From the NCBI RefSeq assembly GCF_022201045.2, contig NC_068564.1, positions 2,666,001 through 2,730,000 on the forward strand: a stretch of DNA of 64,000 bases, read 5' to 3'. The notes under the pieces are model-generated. The model was not told the origin of the DNA and did no database searches. It was given only the letters and a program-made list of their open reading frames with translations. The position numbers were made by a program, and so were the translations under genes. The stretch is from Citrus sinensis. Taxonomy: Eukaryota; Streptophyta; Magnoliopsida; Sapindales; Rutaceae. Shown here piece by piece: positions 46,672-59,385 of the stretch; position 1 is the stretch's first letter; each line of letters opens with the position of its first letter.

Positions 46672-48062
46672 ATGATGAGAATGAAGACGTCTAAAACGAC
46701 AGGGCCGTCACCGATGGCGACGATGAATGGCGGCTCAGCTGAGGCAGCAGCTCATGAGTGGGAGCTCAGACCCGGTGGAATGCTTGTACAGAAGCGGAAT
46801 CCGGATTCTGATCGGACATCCGCCCCGCCACCGACAATTCGGGTTCGGGTCAAATACGGTTCTATTTACCACGAAATCCATATCAACTCTCAAGCTACAT
46901 TTGGTAAATTAATAATAATACTAAGAGTCCTCACTTTCTTTGTTGCTTGCAATTGGGAAGTCAAAGTGGAGTTGACAAGTTTTTTTTTCATTTATTTGAA
47001 TTTTTGATGATTGCAGGGGAGTTGAAGAAATTGTTAACAGGGCCGACGGGGTTGCATCATGAGGATCAAAAGCTGATATATAAAGATAAAGAAAGGGATT
47101 CCAAGGCGTTTCTCGACGTGGTCGGGGTGAAGGACAAGTCAAAACTTGTGCTTGTTGAGGACCCAATTAGCCAAGAGAAACGGTTGCTTGAGATGAGAAA
47201 GAATGCCAAATTGGAGAAGGCTTCTAAGTCTATTTCCGAAATTAGCTTGGAAGTTGACCGCCTAGCCGGCCAGGTGACTTTCCCCCCCCACTTTTTAGAC
47301 CCCATCCTTTAAACGTGTGTGTGTGTGTGTGTGTGTTTTTTTTGGGGGTATTGTTAGATTGATTTTTTATTGGAATTGGAATGTTGGGTAGGTGTCGGCT
47401 CTTGAATCAATAATCACCAAAGGTGGGAAAGTGGCCGAGAAAGATGTGCTCAATTTGATTGAATTGCTGATGAATCAGTTACTTAAGTTGGATGGTATTA
47501 TGGCCGATGGAGATGTGAAGCTACAGAGAAAAATGCAGGTAATTTTTTTTTAATATTTTATATATTTAATTTGAATTGGATTGTAGAAGTTTTTAGGAGT
47601 CTTACTAGTCCAGTGATTGTGTTGATGAAGGTGAGAAGAGTTCAAAAGTATGTTGAAACTTTGGACATGTTAAAGATTAAAAACTCTATGCCTAGTAGCA
47701 ATAAGCATCATTCAAATGGGCAAAGATTAGCACCAATCCAAGAGCAGCCGCAGCAGCAGCCACCAAGGCATTCTAATGGGCATGTATTAGCATCAATTCA
47801 AGAGCAACAAGCAAGACATTCTTTTGAAAACTTGTCTATACAGCAACAGTACCACCAGCAGCAGCAACAACAACAACAACAACAATCAACAACGCATTCG
47901 ACATCAGGACCGGTTGTCGTGACCACGAAATGGGAGACTTTTGATTCAAGCCCGGGATTGATGCAGGTCTCTTCATCATCCACATCCACATTCAATCCTG
48001 CCACAAACAATAATAATAATTCTTCAGGCCCACCGAAGTTCCCTTGGGAATTCTTTGATTAA
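46672..48062 (+). CDS. BAG-family co-chaperone with ubiquitin-like domain (BAG1/2 type)
   Basis: Four exons encode 355 aa: 46672..46903, 47017..47273, 47392..47538 and 47631..48062. The N-terminus carries the plant motif HEWELRPGGMLVQKR. A ubiquitin-like domain follows at about residues 54-125 (IRVRVKYGSIYHEIHINS, HHEDQKLIYKDKERDSKAFL), and then a BAG domain at about 140-220 (ISEISLEVDRLAGQ, VSALESIITKGGKVAEKDVL, LIELLMNQLLKLDGIMADGD), ending in KYVETLDMLKIKN. BAG domains bind the ATPase domain of Hsp70/Hsc70 and speed nucleotide release. The C-terminal part is Gln- and Asn-rich low-complexity sequence, larger than in Arabidopsis, and ends with the family signature FPWEFFD. Homologues are At5g52060 (BAG1) and At5g62100 (BAG2), from memory. 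Confidence 0.94.
47838..47890 (+). repeat. CAG/CAA repeat coding poly-Gln in the BAG gene
   Basis: A run of CAG and CAA codons (QQQYHQQQQQQQ and more) in the last exon gives a poly-Gln tract after the BAG domain. The codon mix reduces slippage but length variation is likely. Confidence 0.8.
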
Positions 48063-48216
48063 GGCTTAAGCCACATATTTGCTTCCCCTTTTCTCTGTGT
48101 GGATGTGCTTTTCGGTTTGTTTCTCAATTTGGGTTTGTCATATGTTCTTGATCATCATTCTTTTCTGTATTTAGATTCTGTTGGCACCCCCTTTAATCTG
48201 TCATTCACTCATCAGG

Positions 48217-48222
48217 AATAAA
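48217..48222 (+). terminator. polyadenylation signal of the BAG gene
   Basis: AATAAA lies about 155 bp after the stop codon, at a usual distance for a plant 3' untranslated region. Confidence 0.45.
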
Positions 48223-49593
48223 CGGGGTTACTACAATAGCCATTATTATGAATACTCTACTGAATCAATCTGTTTCATCATTTGTTGTATTATGATTCAT
48301 TTGTATGCTACTTGTCTATGAGAAGACATTTATTTGTAGATTAATTTTGCATTCAGATGAAAGGAGAGGTGTATTTTTCAAATGAAAACTGTTGCAGCAA
48401 AAGCTTCAATAATGGCCTTATTGAGCTGTTCTGTGTGATCCTGCTATATGAGATAATGAGACAGAATTGGTTGATGAAATATTATTAATCTGCATACCTT
48501 GCTTCCTGTGGGGGCTATAAACTGACAAAAAGAGGTGTTAAATTTATCAGATTTCGGTAATCAATTAACTAACACCTCCAATGATTCATGGAGAGAGAAG
48601 AAGGGGATGAAAAATGATAGAAGTGGATCAGTTTAAACTTTACTTAAATGGAGTTGTCTCAATAGCATATGATTACTTTGTCCTAGACTAATAGGTAAAG
48701 CAATTTTTTTCATTTTTTAAATCATGCCACTTTAACCTCCCTGCGAGGTTGGAGGCCGTAATAATGGCGATACCAGAAAAGGAAACAAAAAGGACCAATG
48801 GGGAAGATGAATTGGAGAAGAAGCTTATTAGTTCTTGTTGTTGCCGCCCTCTGCGATTTTGAAGATTCAACACGCCACCTCCATTGGCTCCATTTCATCT
48901 TTACCTACCGACCGAGCGTTCGATAAGTTAACATTACCAACTGCTGGCTAGTAACCAAAACCAATAACTATGAGCAAATTTGGATTTAATTCACCTTTAA
49001 TGAATCTGTACTTTTTCCGTTCAAAATTGCACTTTGATCTCTCATATTATCCAAATCAACGCAGGGTTTAGCTAACAAAAATACACTTTGACAACTTAAA
49101 CTTAAAATTTGTTATCCATTTAATATCAATTCTCGGTATTATCTCACATTTAGATTCTCAAGATTTGTCTCAATCGACGGTTTAACTTCTTAATTTTTAA
49201 GAAATATATAGTTACGTTTCCACGCAAATTTTTTCTGTTGGTGAATTCTATTTATTTTAGACAGTGAAAAGAATATTCACGTACAATAATATCATCATTT
49301 CCATCTTAATACATGAAGGAAAAAAGGTTCAAATATTTATTTATGAAATAGTGGAAATTTAACTATTTATAAACGGTAGAATCTAACTGTTTATCGGAAG
49401 AAACCTTGAGAATGTGGATGTTATTTTTCCTCATATGTATCATCAAAGTTGGTTGCAGTGATTGCGGAACTTGTACTCCAAACTTATTCTGCAAATTAAA
49501 GGACCAAAATGATGCAGCCTATAGCCAAAAAGGGTACAGAGAGAAAAGGCAGATCAGAAGACGATTTTTGACAAGCCAAAAAGAAATTATAGT

Positions 49594-49752
49594 AGAAAGT
49601 TCACGAACTGATAATAATGACAAATCCACAATAATTGCTCAAAAATGCACCTAGTTTACGTCAAAAAAAAAAAAATCCTATATCTAATTCACAAACTCAT
49701 AACAATGACAAATCAACAATAATTGCTCAAAAATGCATCCATTTTACGTTAA
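49594..49752. repeat. ~88-bp tandem duplication
   Basis: Two copies share gacaaatc(c/a)acaataatt then gctcaaaaatgca and ttacgt, starting near 49597 and 49686, separated by an A run in the first copy. No function is evident. Confidence 0.65.
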
Positions 49753-51180
49753 ATAATCCTACATCAACACTTGGAAAAGACCATTGGATCAATTGTATTG
49801 AAATATCATAGTGTGGAACCCCAAAAGCACATGCTTTATAAACTTATTTATTAACTTTATTTGAATCATGACCCAACTGGATTTTAGATATTAAGTTGGA
49901 AGAGCAAAGGGAAAAGGAAAAACCCTAATAATTAAAATAACTAACTGATGATTATGGCGCTTTACTAATTACTAAATTAGTTGTGCATCTGCAAAAAGCA
50001 ACACATACATTACTAGTCAGAAACTTGAAAACATTTGTGAACTCGCAAGCAAAGACAGAATCATTCATGAAACACAAGTCAGCTGAGTGATGCGCAAGCC
50101 ACAGGATAAATAAAGCAAACTTTGCTAACATATAATCAGAATCTGACCAAATATATATGAAATGGGAATAGTTTTTTTATTTGGGAAGAAACTTCAAGCA
50201 TTTCTATTGACTTTGAAACTTTAAAAAGCATTCAGTTAATTATTCATTTGAGCTCCTTAAACTTGATGTTTGAAATTTTCAGTATTGTTATATTGAAGCT
50301 GTAATAACCACAAACACTAGACACTGTTAGGATAATGTTTGTCTCTACTGATGGGTCGGGAACTCGGATCATTTTTTGAAAATGTGAATCAACCCGAACA
50401 TGACCAATTAATTAATCATGTCGAAAAATTAACTATTTAAGCATAATGATATACTTATAAAATTGAGATACAAATATTTGTATATTTGTATCCTAATTAA
50501 TATCATCTCACCAATCAATGACTGTCATCTGTTTAGTAATGTTTTAAGCACAAATATTATGCCCATGCATATTCAGTAGGTAATTATACAAATTATTTAA
50601 CTTGCTCAATTATATATATATATATTTTTTATCAAGTTTTATTCACAGGAGCGAGAGTGGTGGTTTTCTAACAATCAATCACATTCTACCACTTGTCGGC
50701 AGTTTATCAAATGATAGTGGCTATAGTGCTGCTTCATCTTAGAGTATTGATGATTACTGTCATATTATAACAATAAGTGCAAATTTAATAATTATCTCTA
50801 TAATTGTATATTCTGCTGACAAATTGAAGCAAATTTAATTAAGCATCACATTCAACTTTTGAGAAATAGAAACAATTGAGGGTAGTGTGGGGGAGCAACT
50901 ACACTGAAAAAAAAAAAAAAGGAAAAAAAAAAGAAGCAAGCTGGTTCCACCTACTTTTGGAGAAATTTAATGTGCCAAATTGCAATATTGCTGCAACATT
51001 GAAGGAGAATCTGGATCTGCTCCCACTCATGTTTTCAAATCTAAAGCAGTCGGCAGTGAAAAAGATAAAAAAAAGGGGAGACAATTCATGATCAGGCAGA
51101 CACAGGCAGTTTCAATATGATCAGAGGCTTGCAAGTGGGAACAACTGAGATATTTTATATGTGTTATGGACTAGATGACT

Positions 51181-51986
51181 AGAATGGGTGGACACTATTT
51201 GGTTTGATTCAGTTTAGGCACATAACCGAATCAAACTAAAACTAAATAGTTCATGAATTTGTGAATTAAATACGAACTAAATTATAGAACTTAACCGCAC
51301 CGAATCAAATTAATTCAATTCGATTTGGTTCAGTACTATAATTTGGTTTGACTTGGTTTTGTTTCATCCTGTCATTATTCAATAAAAAACAATGTAATAG
51401 TAATACACTATTATTACAATAACAATCTTGAGTTTATAAATCAACAAACAATAAACAACATAATAAAATCTAATAATAGTAAATTAATATAATAAAGTCC
51501 AACAATACTCTAAAAAAACAAAAATAATAAACAACATAATAAAATCTAACAATAAAAGTTAACGTAATAAAGTACAACAATAATATAGAAATCTACCATA
51601 TATTACAAAATAAACTTCAAACTTCTACTACCGATGAGCACTCTTCCAATTATCATTTCTCCATTCTTTAACTTCTACATCCACAATGCTTACATTATCT
51701 CTCAAAGTCAAAGTGAAGCATTAGCCAAGCAACAATTAAATGGAATAAAATAAAGTGTATGCTACAACATATATAATTACATGTATTAGCTAACAAATAA
51801 AGTAAAAAAGAAAAGATAAATTCTAAATTATTTTTAATTTTTATTTCAATTTTCTTGAACCATTACCAAATAAAAACTAAGTATTCTGAACCATTTGGTT
51901 TTTATGCTCCGAACCGAACTGAACTACCATAACACAATTTGGTTTGGTTTAGTTTAATTGAACCGAACCAAATGCCCACCCCTAAC
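51181..51986. mobile_element. hAT-like non-autonomous element
   Basis: The left end AGAATGGGTGGACACTATTT and the right end AAATGCCCACCCCTAAC are inverted forms of the TAGGGGTGGGCA-type hAT terminus, each followed inward by ttggttt/aaccaaa repeats. The interior of about 0.8 kb is AT-rich with direct repeats (ataataaacaacataataaa twice) and no open frame. No target duplication was assigned. Confidence 0.55.
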
Positions 51987-52187
51987 TATAGAGTTGTATT
52001 TTAATTTGATTTGAAAGTCGATACTTTTTTATAATTAATTGAAGGATGAAGCTGACATAACACACAAATCACTGACACTACAACTCCAATTATTTAGAGT
52101 TGCATTCAAAGTTCTACTATTTCTTTTTTCCATTTTTTTTATATTACATGCTTACATTATAAATCCACTCATATTTATAGGTTATTA

Positions 52188-52399
52188 GGCCTTATTTAGT
52201 ATTAAACTACTGTAATTTTTAAGTTACCATTTCTGTTAGAAAAAAATTGTAGCAGTAAAATAAAAGTTAACATTATATAGTAAAAAAAATTGTTAAATAA
52301 TAATTTTGAAAAAATTAGTGTAAACTGAAATTAACTTAACTTTCAAACTACAGTAATTAGTATTTATTAAATATTTTAATTTCAATCCCAAAGAGAGCC
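52188..52399. mobile_element. PIF/Harbinger-like MITE with TTA target duplication
   Basis: The 212-bp element begins GGCCTTATTTAGTATT and ends AATCCCAAAGAGAGCC, imperfect inverted repeats, with TTA on both outer sides (52185-52187 and 52400-52402). Related interior sequence (gagttttgaataataatttt type) occurs near 10.92 kb and 54.53 kb, so the family has at least three relatives in this window. Confidence 0.6.
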
Positions 52400-53551
52400 T
52401 TAGTTCATTTATGTGGTGGCGTAATGACGGCAGGTTGAATATCTAAGTCCAAACCAAACTCTTTTTTTATATATACACTTAGGAGATTCAAACCCTTCAT
52501 AGTGCTAAAAGAGATGATTTACCGAAAATCAATCCCAATTTATAGAAAATGAAACATTTAAAATATTGTTTTTTCGTTCTCTATTTCAAACTAGCTTTGG
52601 ATGGTGTCTGTCAGTTGTTATTTAATTATTCTTCGTTGTTTTCTCAAGAAAAAAAAATGTACTCGAATTGAAAAAAAGTACTTGTATGAATATCAATAAG
52701 AAAATACAAAGCCATAGATTTTGGGGTGGACTAATGCTAAGCCAGGATCCCAATTTAATGCCATTGAAAACCTAAATTACCTCCTTTGAATTAATGTCGC
52801 AGAATACCTCACGTCTCCTTTTTGAAAGAGCCCAAATTGCATACATGGCCATTCATATGTCCCAAACAACTTCACGAGGAAATATTATATGACCAAATTG
52901 TTCTATGGGAGAGATTCTGGATCACAAAAGGCGTTGGGCCTAACTTGGCCCATATAAGTTTAGATTTTCAGTTGACGATGGTCTTGAGCCTATATATTTG
53001 TTTTCATAGCCTGTACAAAGACTCATCTGCTTGGACCAAAAAGAGCAAACTAAGAAACCATCAAGCCCCGTGCATCTGGGGTTGTGACATGTGATAATGC
53101 ATCATAAAGTACAAGATAAATTTGTTGGCAAAGATAAATTGAAAATTCTCAATTGTGTATACTTATTATTATTATTATTTTTTTTAAAAAAGCAACTTTC
53201 GAATTAGACCAAGATAATTAACTATGACTAAATACTAAACAATAGCCGGTTTTTATGTTATAGTTATATATAGTTTAATCTAATTATGTATAATTTAGTA
53301 TCAAATTGAAGGATCAGGATCTTCTTCTGATCTCATCTTTTTGTGATCAAATTTCATTAACATCATTGATGATTAATAAATGAAAAAGTAGAAGTAATTA
53401 AATTCTAATCATATACTAGCACTAAAATATAAGATTTATAAAAAAAATCAGGAGAGCTCAAGTTCCAAATGGAAAACAACTACACTTTTTTAACTCAAAT
53501 TTACATTACATTTCATAACGTGCGAAAGTTTATTATTACTTACGGATCCCT

Positions 53552-53647
53552 CTAAGTTACATGCATGTACCTTACAACCCTCTCACATGAATAGTATTTA
53601 TACACTATTCATGTGAGAGGGTTGTAAGGTACATGCATGTAACTTAG
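53552..53647. repeat. 44-bp perfect inverted repeat with 8-base loop
   Basis: Left arm 53552-53595 begins ctaagttacatgcatgtacc and the right arm 53604-53647 is its exact complement. The loop is atttatac. Just outside, the right side reads cattaccc, the type of end seen in some plant MITEs, while the left differs. With no mismatch the foldback is either very young or kept. Confidence 0.9.
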
Positions 53648-54433
53648 CATTACCCATTACTAATTAGAGAATGACGAACTCATGTTGGCAAATGGATCCA
53701 ATGCAATGGGCTCGTAGCTTTCAATTGGACGCCCACAGACTATTGAAATCCCACGTTACCGCCCTCTTTATTTGCTTTCTTTTCTTGGTTTTGAGTGTCG
53801 CTCTCTCTTGTCTTGGTCACACTGAATTTGGACCGAATGCTACTTTGAATTCCAATTTCGTAATATAAAAAAGGACTACAAAAACACTTGAAATTTGAAC
53901 ATTACATTCTTGCTGGTGGGTGGGTGTGCGAAGACTTTAGAGGCTTGAGCAGCTGCACGGGCGCATTTCATGCTTGACTTCAAATCGGTGACGTATTTAA
54001 GCGTGCAACATTGAATATCTACATTGAGTTTGCATCCCCAGTTTCTCAAAACTCATAGCCTTAATTAGTTCGGCCTTGTATAATTATTGAATAGAATCAA
54101 GTTGTTTGATTTTTCAAGTATCATATGATTAAAAAGCCAGCAACTTCATTCCTTAACGATAAACTAAGTACATGACTATCATGATGTTAAAGATTGCACC
54201 GCTTACTTTTTAACATTTTTATTCAACCTTGCAATTAATGAACTATTTCCAACCTCAAAACTGTTTTGTCATGACCTAAAACGCGTTCAGATTATTGAGA
54301 CTGAGAGTTATTCTAATCTAATAACATATACAATGAAGGAAAAAATTAGGCCCGTCGTGCTAAATTCAATTTGTAACCGACTTTTATCTATGAACTAAAT
54401 CGATTAAAACCTTAATCAGGACGAAACAAATAT

Positions 54434-54747
54434 AAGTTTTATTTAGTATTTAAGTGCTGTAACTTTTAAGCCATAGTTACTATAAAAAAAGTTGTATTTA
54501 TGAAATAAAAATTGATAATATGCAGTAAATATGAGTTTTGAATAATAATTTTGATAAAAATAATAAATATATTATAAATTTTTCATCACTTTATCTTTCA
54601 AGGTATAATAAATAGTGTTTATCAAACACTTATTATTGTAACTTACGTATTTACTTAGAATTTTTTAAATCAAACCAAAACAGTTTTTTAAACCGAACCT
54701 ATCCAATTGGATCTGTTTAGTTTGAACAGAATTCAAGCTCACCCCTA
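54434..54747. mobile_element. mixed remnants of PIF-like and hAT-like MITEs
   Basis: From 54434 to about 54650 the sequence resembles the 52.2-kb MITE (ttatttagtatttaagtgct, then gagttttgaataataatttt). It is followed by gaaccgaac-rich sequence ending agctcacccctaac at 54747, a hAT-type terminus. The left hAT end was not found, so boundaries are uncertain. Confidence 0.35.
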
Positions 54748-56479
54748 ACGACGAAAAAATAAAAAAATCATATCCGTGCACTTTGCGTGAGACTTTGTTT
54801 ACTGATTCTTTTTCTAAAGAACTTTCTTTGTTTATTAATTCTTTTTTCTAAAGAATTTTCTTACTTTAGTCAATAGTTGATGCTGATGATAATCCAAATA
54901 CTAGTAGTTTAAATTAAATTGTTTACGGAGATACAAGTTGACACGGAATCGCGGCCCATGGCTGCTAAAGCTGTCTCACAAACGAATGCATACATGACGA
55001 GTGACAACTGAGCCCCAGCCTTGGGGTACTGATACCTGTATTTGTATTTGATAATTAAAAGTATTATGAGTGGCGTCATGTCTCCATTAGAGGAAGCCAC
55101 TACCTCTGCTGTTGCCATTGCTCCCCCGATATGTATATAATCCTACCACTTTCTTTTCTTTTTTTATTTTCTTTTTGTTTGGCTTAACTAGTGGATGTGG
55201 ATCCACTCTCTGAAAGCGACCAAATCTTTTTTGGTCCAATATTTTTGCTTTTTCTTTATGTTTATGATAGCGAATCTAGTCTGCGTCTGTGCAAGCAGAA
55301 GCATCAAATACAAAAAGGATTCGCGTTTATCTCTGACCTTTAAGTTTCACAGGATAAGATTAACCACGTCCATATACTTGTATGCAGATAAGGGTGTTAA
55401 AAAATAAAAAATAAATAAAATAACATCACTTTTGGTAAATACATTAATTCTGACAGACATTAGTATCCATTACTAATACCATTTAAATGGATAAAATTTT
55501 GATTTATCTCCTTAAAAGGTTCTAAGGTCGCTTCTGGTTCGTGGGGTGTTTGATAAATATTAGCGACTTTACCGTGGTAGTTAGTTTTTATTTATTCTCT
55601 TATTTTTAATTTCATTTATGTCTCAAAACAAAGATTTATAGAGTTTAGTTATGCATGCATCGAAACAAACCCTAGGGTTAAGGAAAAGAAGATATGAGGA
55701 AATCCATTGTTAACTGCTTGGCTTGTGAAACTCACGGGAAGTTTATGTTCATTCCACTCTTCAAGTTCTCGTTAAAATATGAATATTTGCAGGAAATAAA
55801 ACAAGAAATTGCTTACATTTTTAAAAAAGGTTCGAATCAAATTATACCTTCAATGGTTGCTATTAAAGGGGTGACGATGGGAGATGCACACGAATAAAAA
55901 ATAGACTCGATATACGCACACACTAATCTTATGCAAATTAGGATATATTTGTATGCTACACAATTACAAATTAAAAAAAGTGTGAGGATTTTCATTATTG
56001 GCATAGGATTGAATGGTATCTATTAGACTCTCTTACTTTCATCTAATCAAATTTAATTACATATTTTTAGTCACTACAATGAATTATTGGTCACATTGTG
56101 ATATCAATAGAGCCTTTTAGCAAAGCCACTAGCTAGCTATCACTCGTTTGCAATAAAGTTGAGACTACGTCGTCGTTTGTGGCTTTGTGCTTGTTCTAAC
56201 TTGAAGACTAAACTTCAAACGGATCGTATTCGTATACGGTGTGCGCACGTCCTTTAATATTTTATATTCCTAACCTTTTCCTTTTTCTCTCCTTTTCAAA
56301 TTTATTCATTCTTTTGTTTTTAATTTTTTTTTAACATACGATCTTATCGATTTCTGACATGGAAAGCACACTTTTTAGGTAAAACTAAATGTTGAAAAAG
56401 TGTAGATATATTTGCTTGCCTTGCATTAATGCTTAACATAGGAGACTAATTTAGGACTCCTCAAAAAGGGGTAAAAACG

Positions 56480-56512
<33 letters not shown>

Positions 56513-58238
56513 TTTGGTCTCCTGGGGTACATCCTTTTGAATGCATGCATAAGTATTGGGTTAAAGATAAAGAATTTGTTCCCCTAATCGAATCCTTAAG
56601 AATAGATAGACATAAAAGAATTCATAAAAATTAATCTTACTTTTGCGGCAGCTATGAAATTAAGATCGTGACAAAGCATCTCTAATTAACGTATGTAACT
56701 AGATTCAATTCATTTCAACGTTATATACAAATGGCTTTTGCCTTTTCAGCGGCACCAAGAGTCCCAAAGTTGCACGCAATTACGGCCATTCAAGCCCCCA
56801 CGTAATATGGATAGTTTTTTTCCCCTTTTTATTTTTCTTTTTCCTTCTCTTTTGAAAATTTTTAGCGCACGTTCGTGTTGTGATCATACAGAGGCGTGGC
56901 AGCCGGAGCTTAGCTAGCATTGCTTGCTGCTTTAATTTAACCAACGTACGGGTACAATGTTCGTATCCGAATTTTGGGGGGCATTGAGGATTGTGAGTTT
57001 GAATTTGTAAACGATTTGTGCTGGGTTAGGGTGTTCCGAGGGAGGATGCCGTACGCGCCAGGTGCCACTTCTACTCTCTCTCAATCGGCCCACTAGTCTG
57101 TCGCCAACTTTTTGACATTGATCGGTTCCCAATTTTGGCTTCTTTTGACAAATTTCTTGAGCTGCCTGATTTTATGCAACAACTAAAATCCAAATGCGCC
57201 GTCTAATTGTGAAAAAGCTCATACAATCAATTCAACTTTCAAAAGTTTTGAATTCAAACACTGTGTTGTAAATGCCACTCTGTGTACTTGTGATAGGTAA
57301 AATTTGGTGTTTAGTCGTTAAAAAAATGAACAATAAGAGCCGTAAATTGAAATTCTAATTAAAGTGCGAATATTGATCGCGTTTAAATAATACGGATTAG
57401 ACCAATATATTTTTATTTCACCGCAAAACATTATTACATTGCTACACAATATATTAAATTACTTCTAAATATTTTAAAAATATATAAATAAACTCATTTT
57501 AATGCATTCTTCAATAATGATAAACATTTTAAATTTTGAGTGGCTTATATTTACGAGATTTCAAGTTTTGGGATAAGCAAGAAAGTTACAAAACTTTGAA
57601 ATTGACTTTGATAATTTAATTTGTACATTCCATACATCACGATTGTGTCTATATACTATAGCTGTAACGTTCGGTGCAATAAATTTTGACAAGATTGGAT
57701 CTCGTAATTTAATGGAAATAGAAACTGATTTTACTGCTCATTTCCCGGCGAATTAATTAAGGGTATACAGAAAGGATGAAAGTGACAACGGCGGACTTGG
57801 TCCAAATGAAGCCAAGTGCGTAGGCAGGCATGTGATGGGTAAGCTTAGGAGCATGTGAGAGTCTAGAAGTTAGATGGCGACTTTCACTTGGAAAAAAATT
57901 GAGCCCCCGTGACCGTGAGTCTGAACTTTGAACCTTCAACACTCAACAGTAATTAATTAAAACCACATGCAAATGAATGGCGATTTTCAAAAGCTGATCG
58001 CGTAGGGCCATTAAATAGTTGTTAGAGGTTAAATCGATGTTAACCATAAAGAATGTAACCAACGCAAGAAAAAATGATACCGAAAAGAGCTTGCTTCCTA
58101 TTGCCTATGCTAAAGTAGCTATAACATCATAATATATGTAAAATTAGGGAGGTAAATGGCGGAACCATAATGAAGAAAATCTTAAATTCTCGTAGGTTGT
58201 AGCAAAAATATGTGTAATTTACAAGACCAAAAATATTT

Positions 58239-58381
58239 AGGTGCGGATGCTTAAATTTCAATCTCATGCGAATTCACATTAATGTCATATGGTGTTTATA
58301 GTTAATTGAACAAAATCATGTTAACACCATATGGTGTGAATGTAAATTTGCATGAAATCTGTATTTAGCTTATGTGCACCT
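58239..58381. mobile_element. 143-bp foldback MITE
   Basis: The left half starts AGGTGCGGATGCTTAAATTT and the right half ends in its diverged complement, …TAGCTTATGTGCACCT. Pairing continues inward through tcatgcgaattcacattaat on the left against attaatgtgaattt-like sequence on the right, to the centre with catatggtg on both sides. No open frame; target duplication not clear. Confidence 0.6.
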
Positions 58382-58889
58382 GAGAAGTTATGTTTGTAGG
58401 ACCAATAACAAATTATCTTTAGGGACCCAATATCAAAATACACATAGACATGAGTAAAATTTCATTTAAGGCCTTTATTTTTTCTATAATTTTTCTAAGG
58501 CCTTGTACCTAAGTGCCCTTGGAGGTACCTTTCAAGAAAACCAAAAACTTAGAAGTTTTGGATAATTTGTAATTACTTTTGTACAACAATTTAATAAAAT
58601 TTTGTCATATGTATATATTTAATATATTTTTAAAATTACCAGGGAAATCAATTGTTAGTCGTAATAAAAAAACAAAATTACATGTTGACATATTATTATT
58701 GAACATGTATATCGAACAGAAATGTTTAAAGAAGTTTGACAGAAGAAACAAAGATTTCTAAATAATGATAAGCTTTTTTGAAAAGTCTAAATGAATAAAA
58801 CTAGGGTTTTGAGCCCCTTTTATCACAAGGTAGAATATCGCAAATTTACTAAAATAGGCAAATCCGAAATCTAATATGATAATTAAATT

Positions 58890-59200
58890 CTCCTAATCAA
58901 AATAAGAAAAAAAATAGCACTCAAATCTGAGTTCTAGAAAAAAAAAGATAAAAATCCTAGAATAATTAGGAAAAATAGGAAAGAATCTTAAAACTGAAAA
59001 ATGACCAGGAAATAAATGGATTTTTTGGTTTGAGCACGGCCCAAAATGGCTTAGACTTGTTATAGGCTTTGTTTGTCTTGTCGCAAGTTTCAAAACGGTA
59101 TATTATACGCTGAAAATGGACACTTGTAGCCCAAGTTACAGCCTTCGGAAAATACACTACTCGTGACACACCATCCTACATCAATGTAGTTGTATTTACC
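58890..59200. mobile_element. possible degenerate LTR retrotransposon flank
   Basis: The phrase order cggcccaaaatggcttagac, then caagtttcaaaacggtat, then ttcggaaaat and cgtgacacaccatcctacat resembles the end of LTRs of some plant Gypsy-type elements. No primer-binding site or protein domain remains. This is pattern memory only. Confidence 0.2.
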
Positions 59201-59329
59201 TTCAATGTACTCTGGACTTTTTTTATTTCATTAATAAGATTATGTCCATCTTTGTTTGAGGAAGTAAAACTAAGGTTTGATATATGTGTCATGTGTACAC
59301 ATATTTTGAAAATTATGTTAGATATGTGA

Positions 59330-59385
59330 GTTAGTATTTCAAAATACCAATATCTAAGTTAGTATTTCAAAATACCAATATCTCA
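59330..59385. repeat. 28-bp exact tandem duplication
   Basis: The unit gttagtatttcaaaatacca (plus atatctaa) occurs twice head to tail, the second copy changing only at the last bases. It is a recent slippage or repair product. Confidence 0.85.

Noticed and set aside
49406..49654. 82-aa open frame with Cys cluster (CSDCGTCTPNLFC)
   Set aside because: Begins from a TTG, has only a few Cys, and its 3' half overlaps the 88-bp tandem duplication, so it looks accidental.
54909..55118. 69-aa minus-strand open frame with a good start context (MATAEVVASSNGDM)
   Set aside because: No recognised family; an upstream TATATA lies only some 20 bp before the ATG, too close for a promoter; coding status not supported.
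55694..55897. 67-aa plus-strand open frame starting MRKSIVNCLACETHG
   Set aside because: Four Cys/His residues at the start looked finger-like, but there is no repeat of the pattern and no neighbouring exon.
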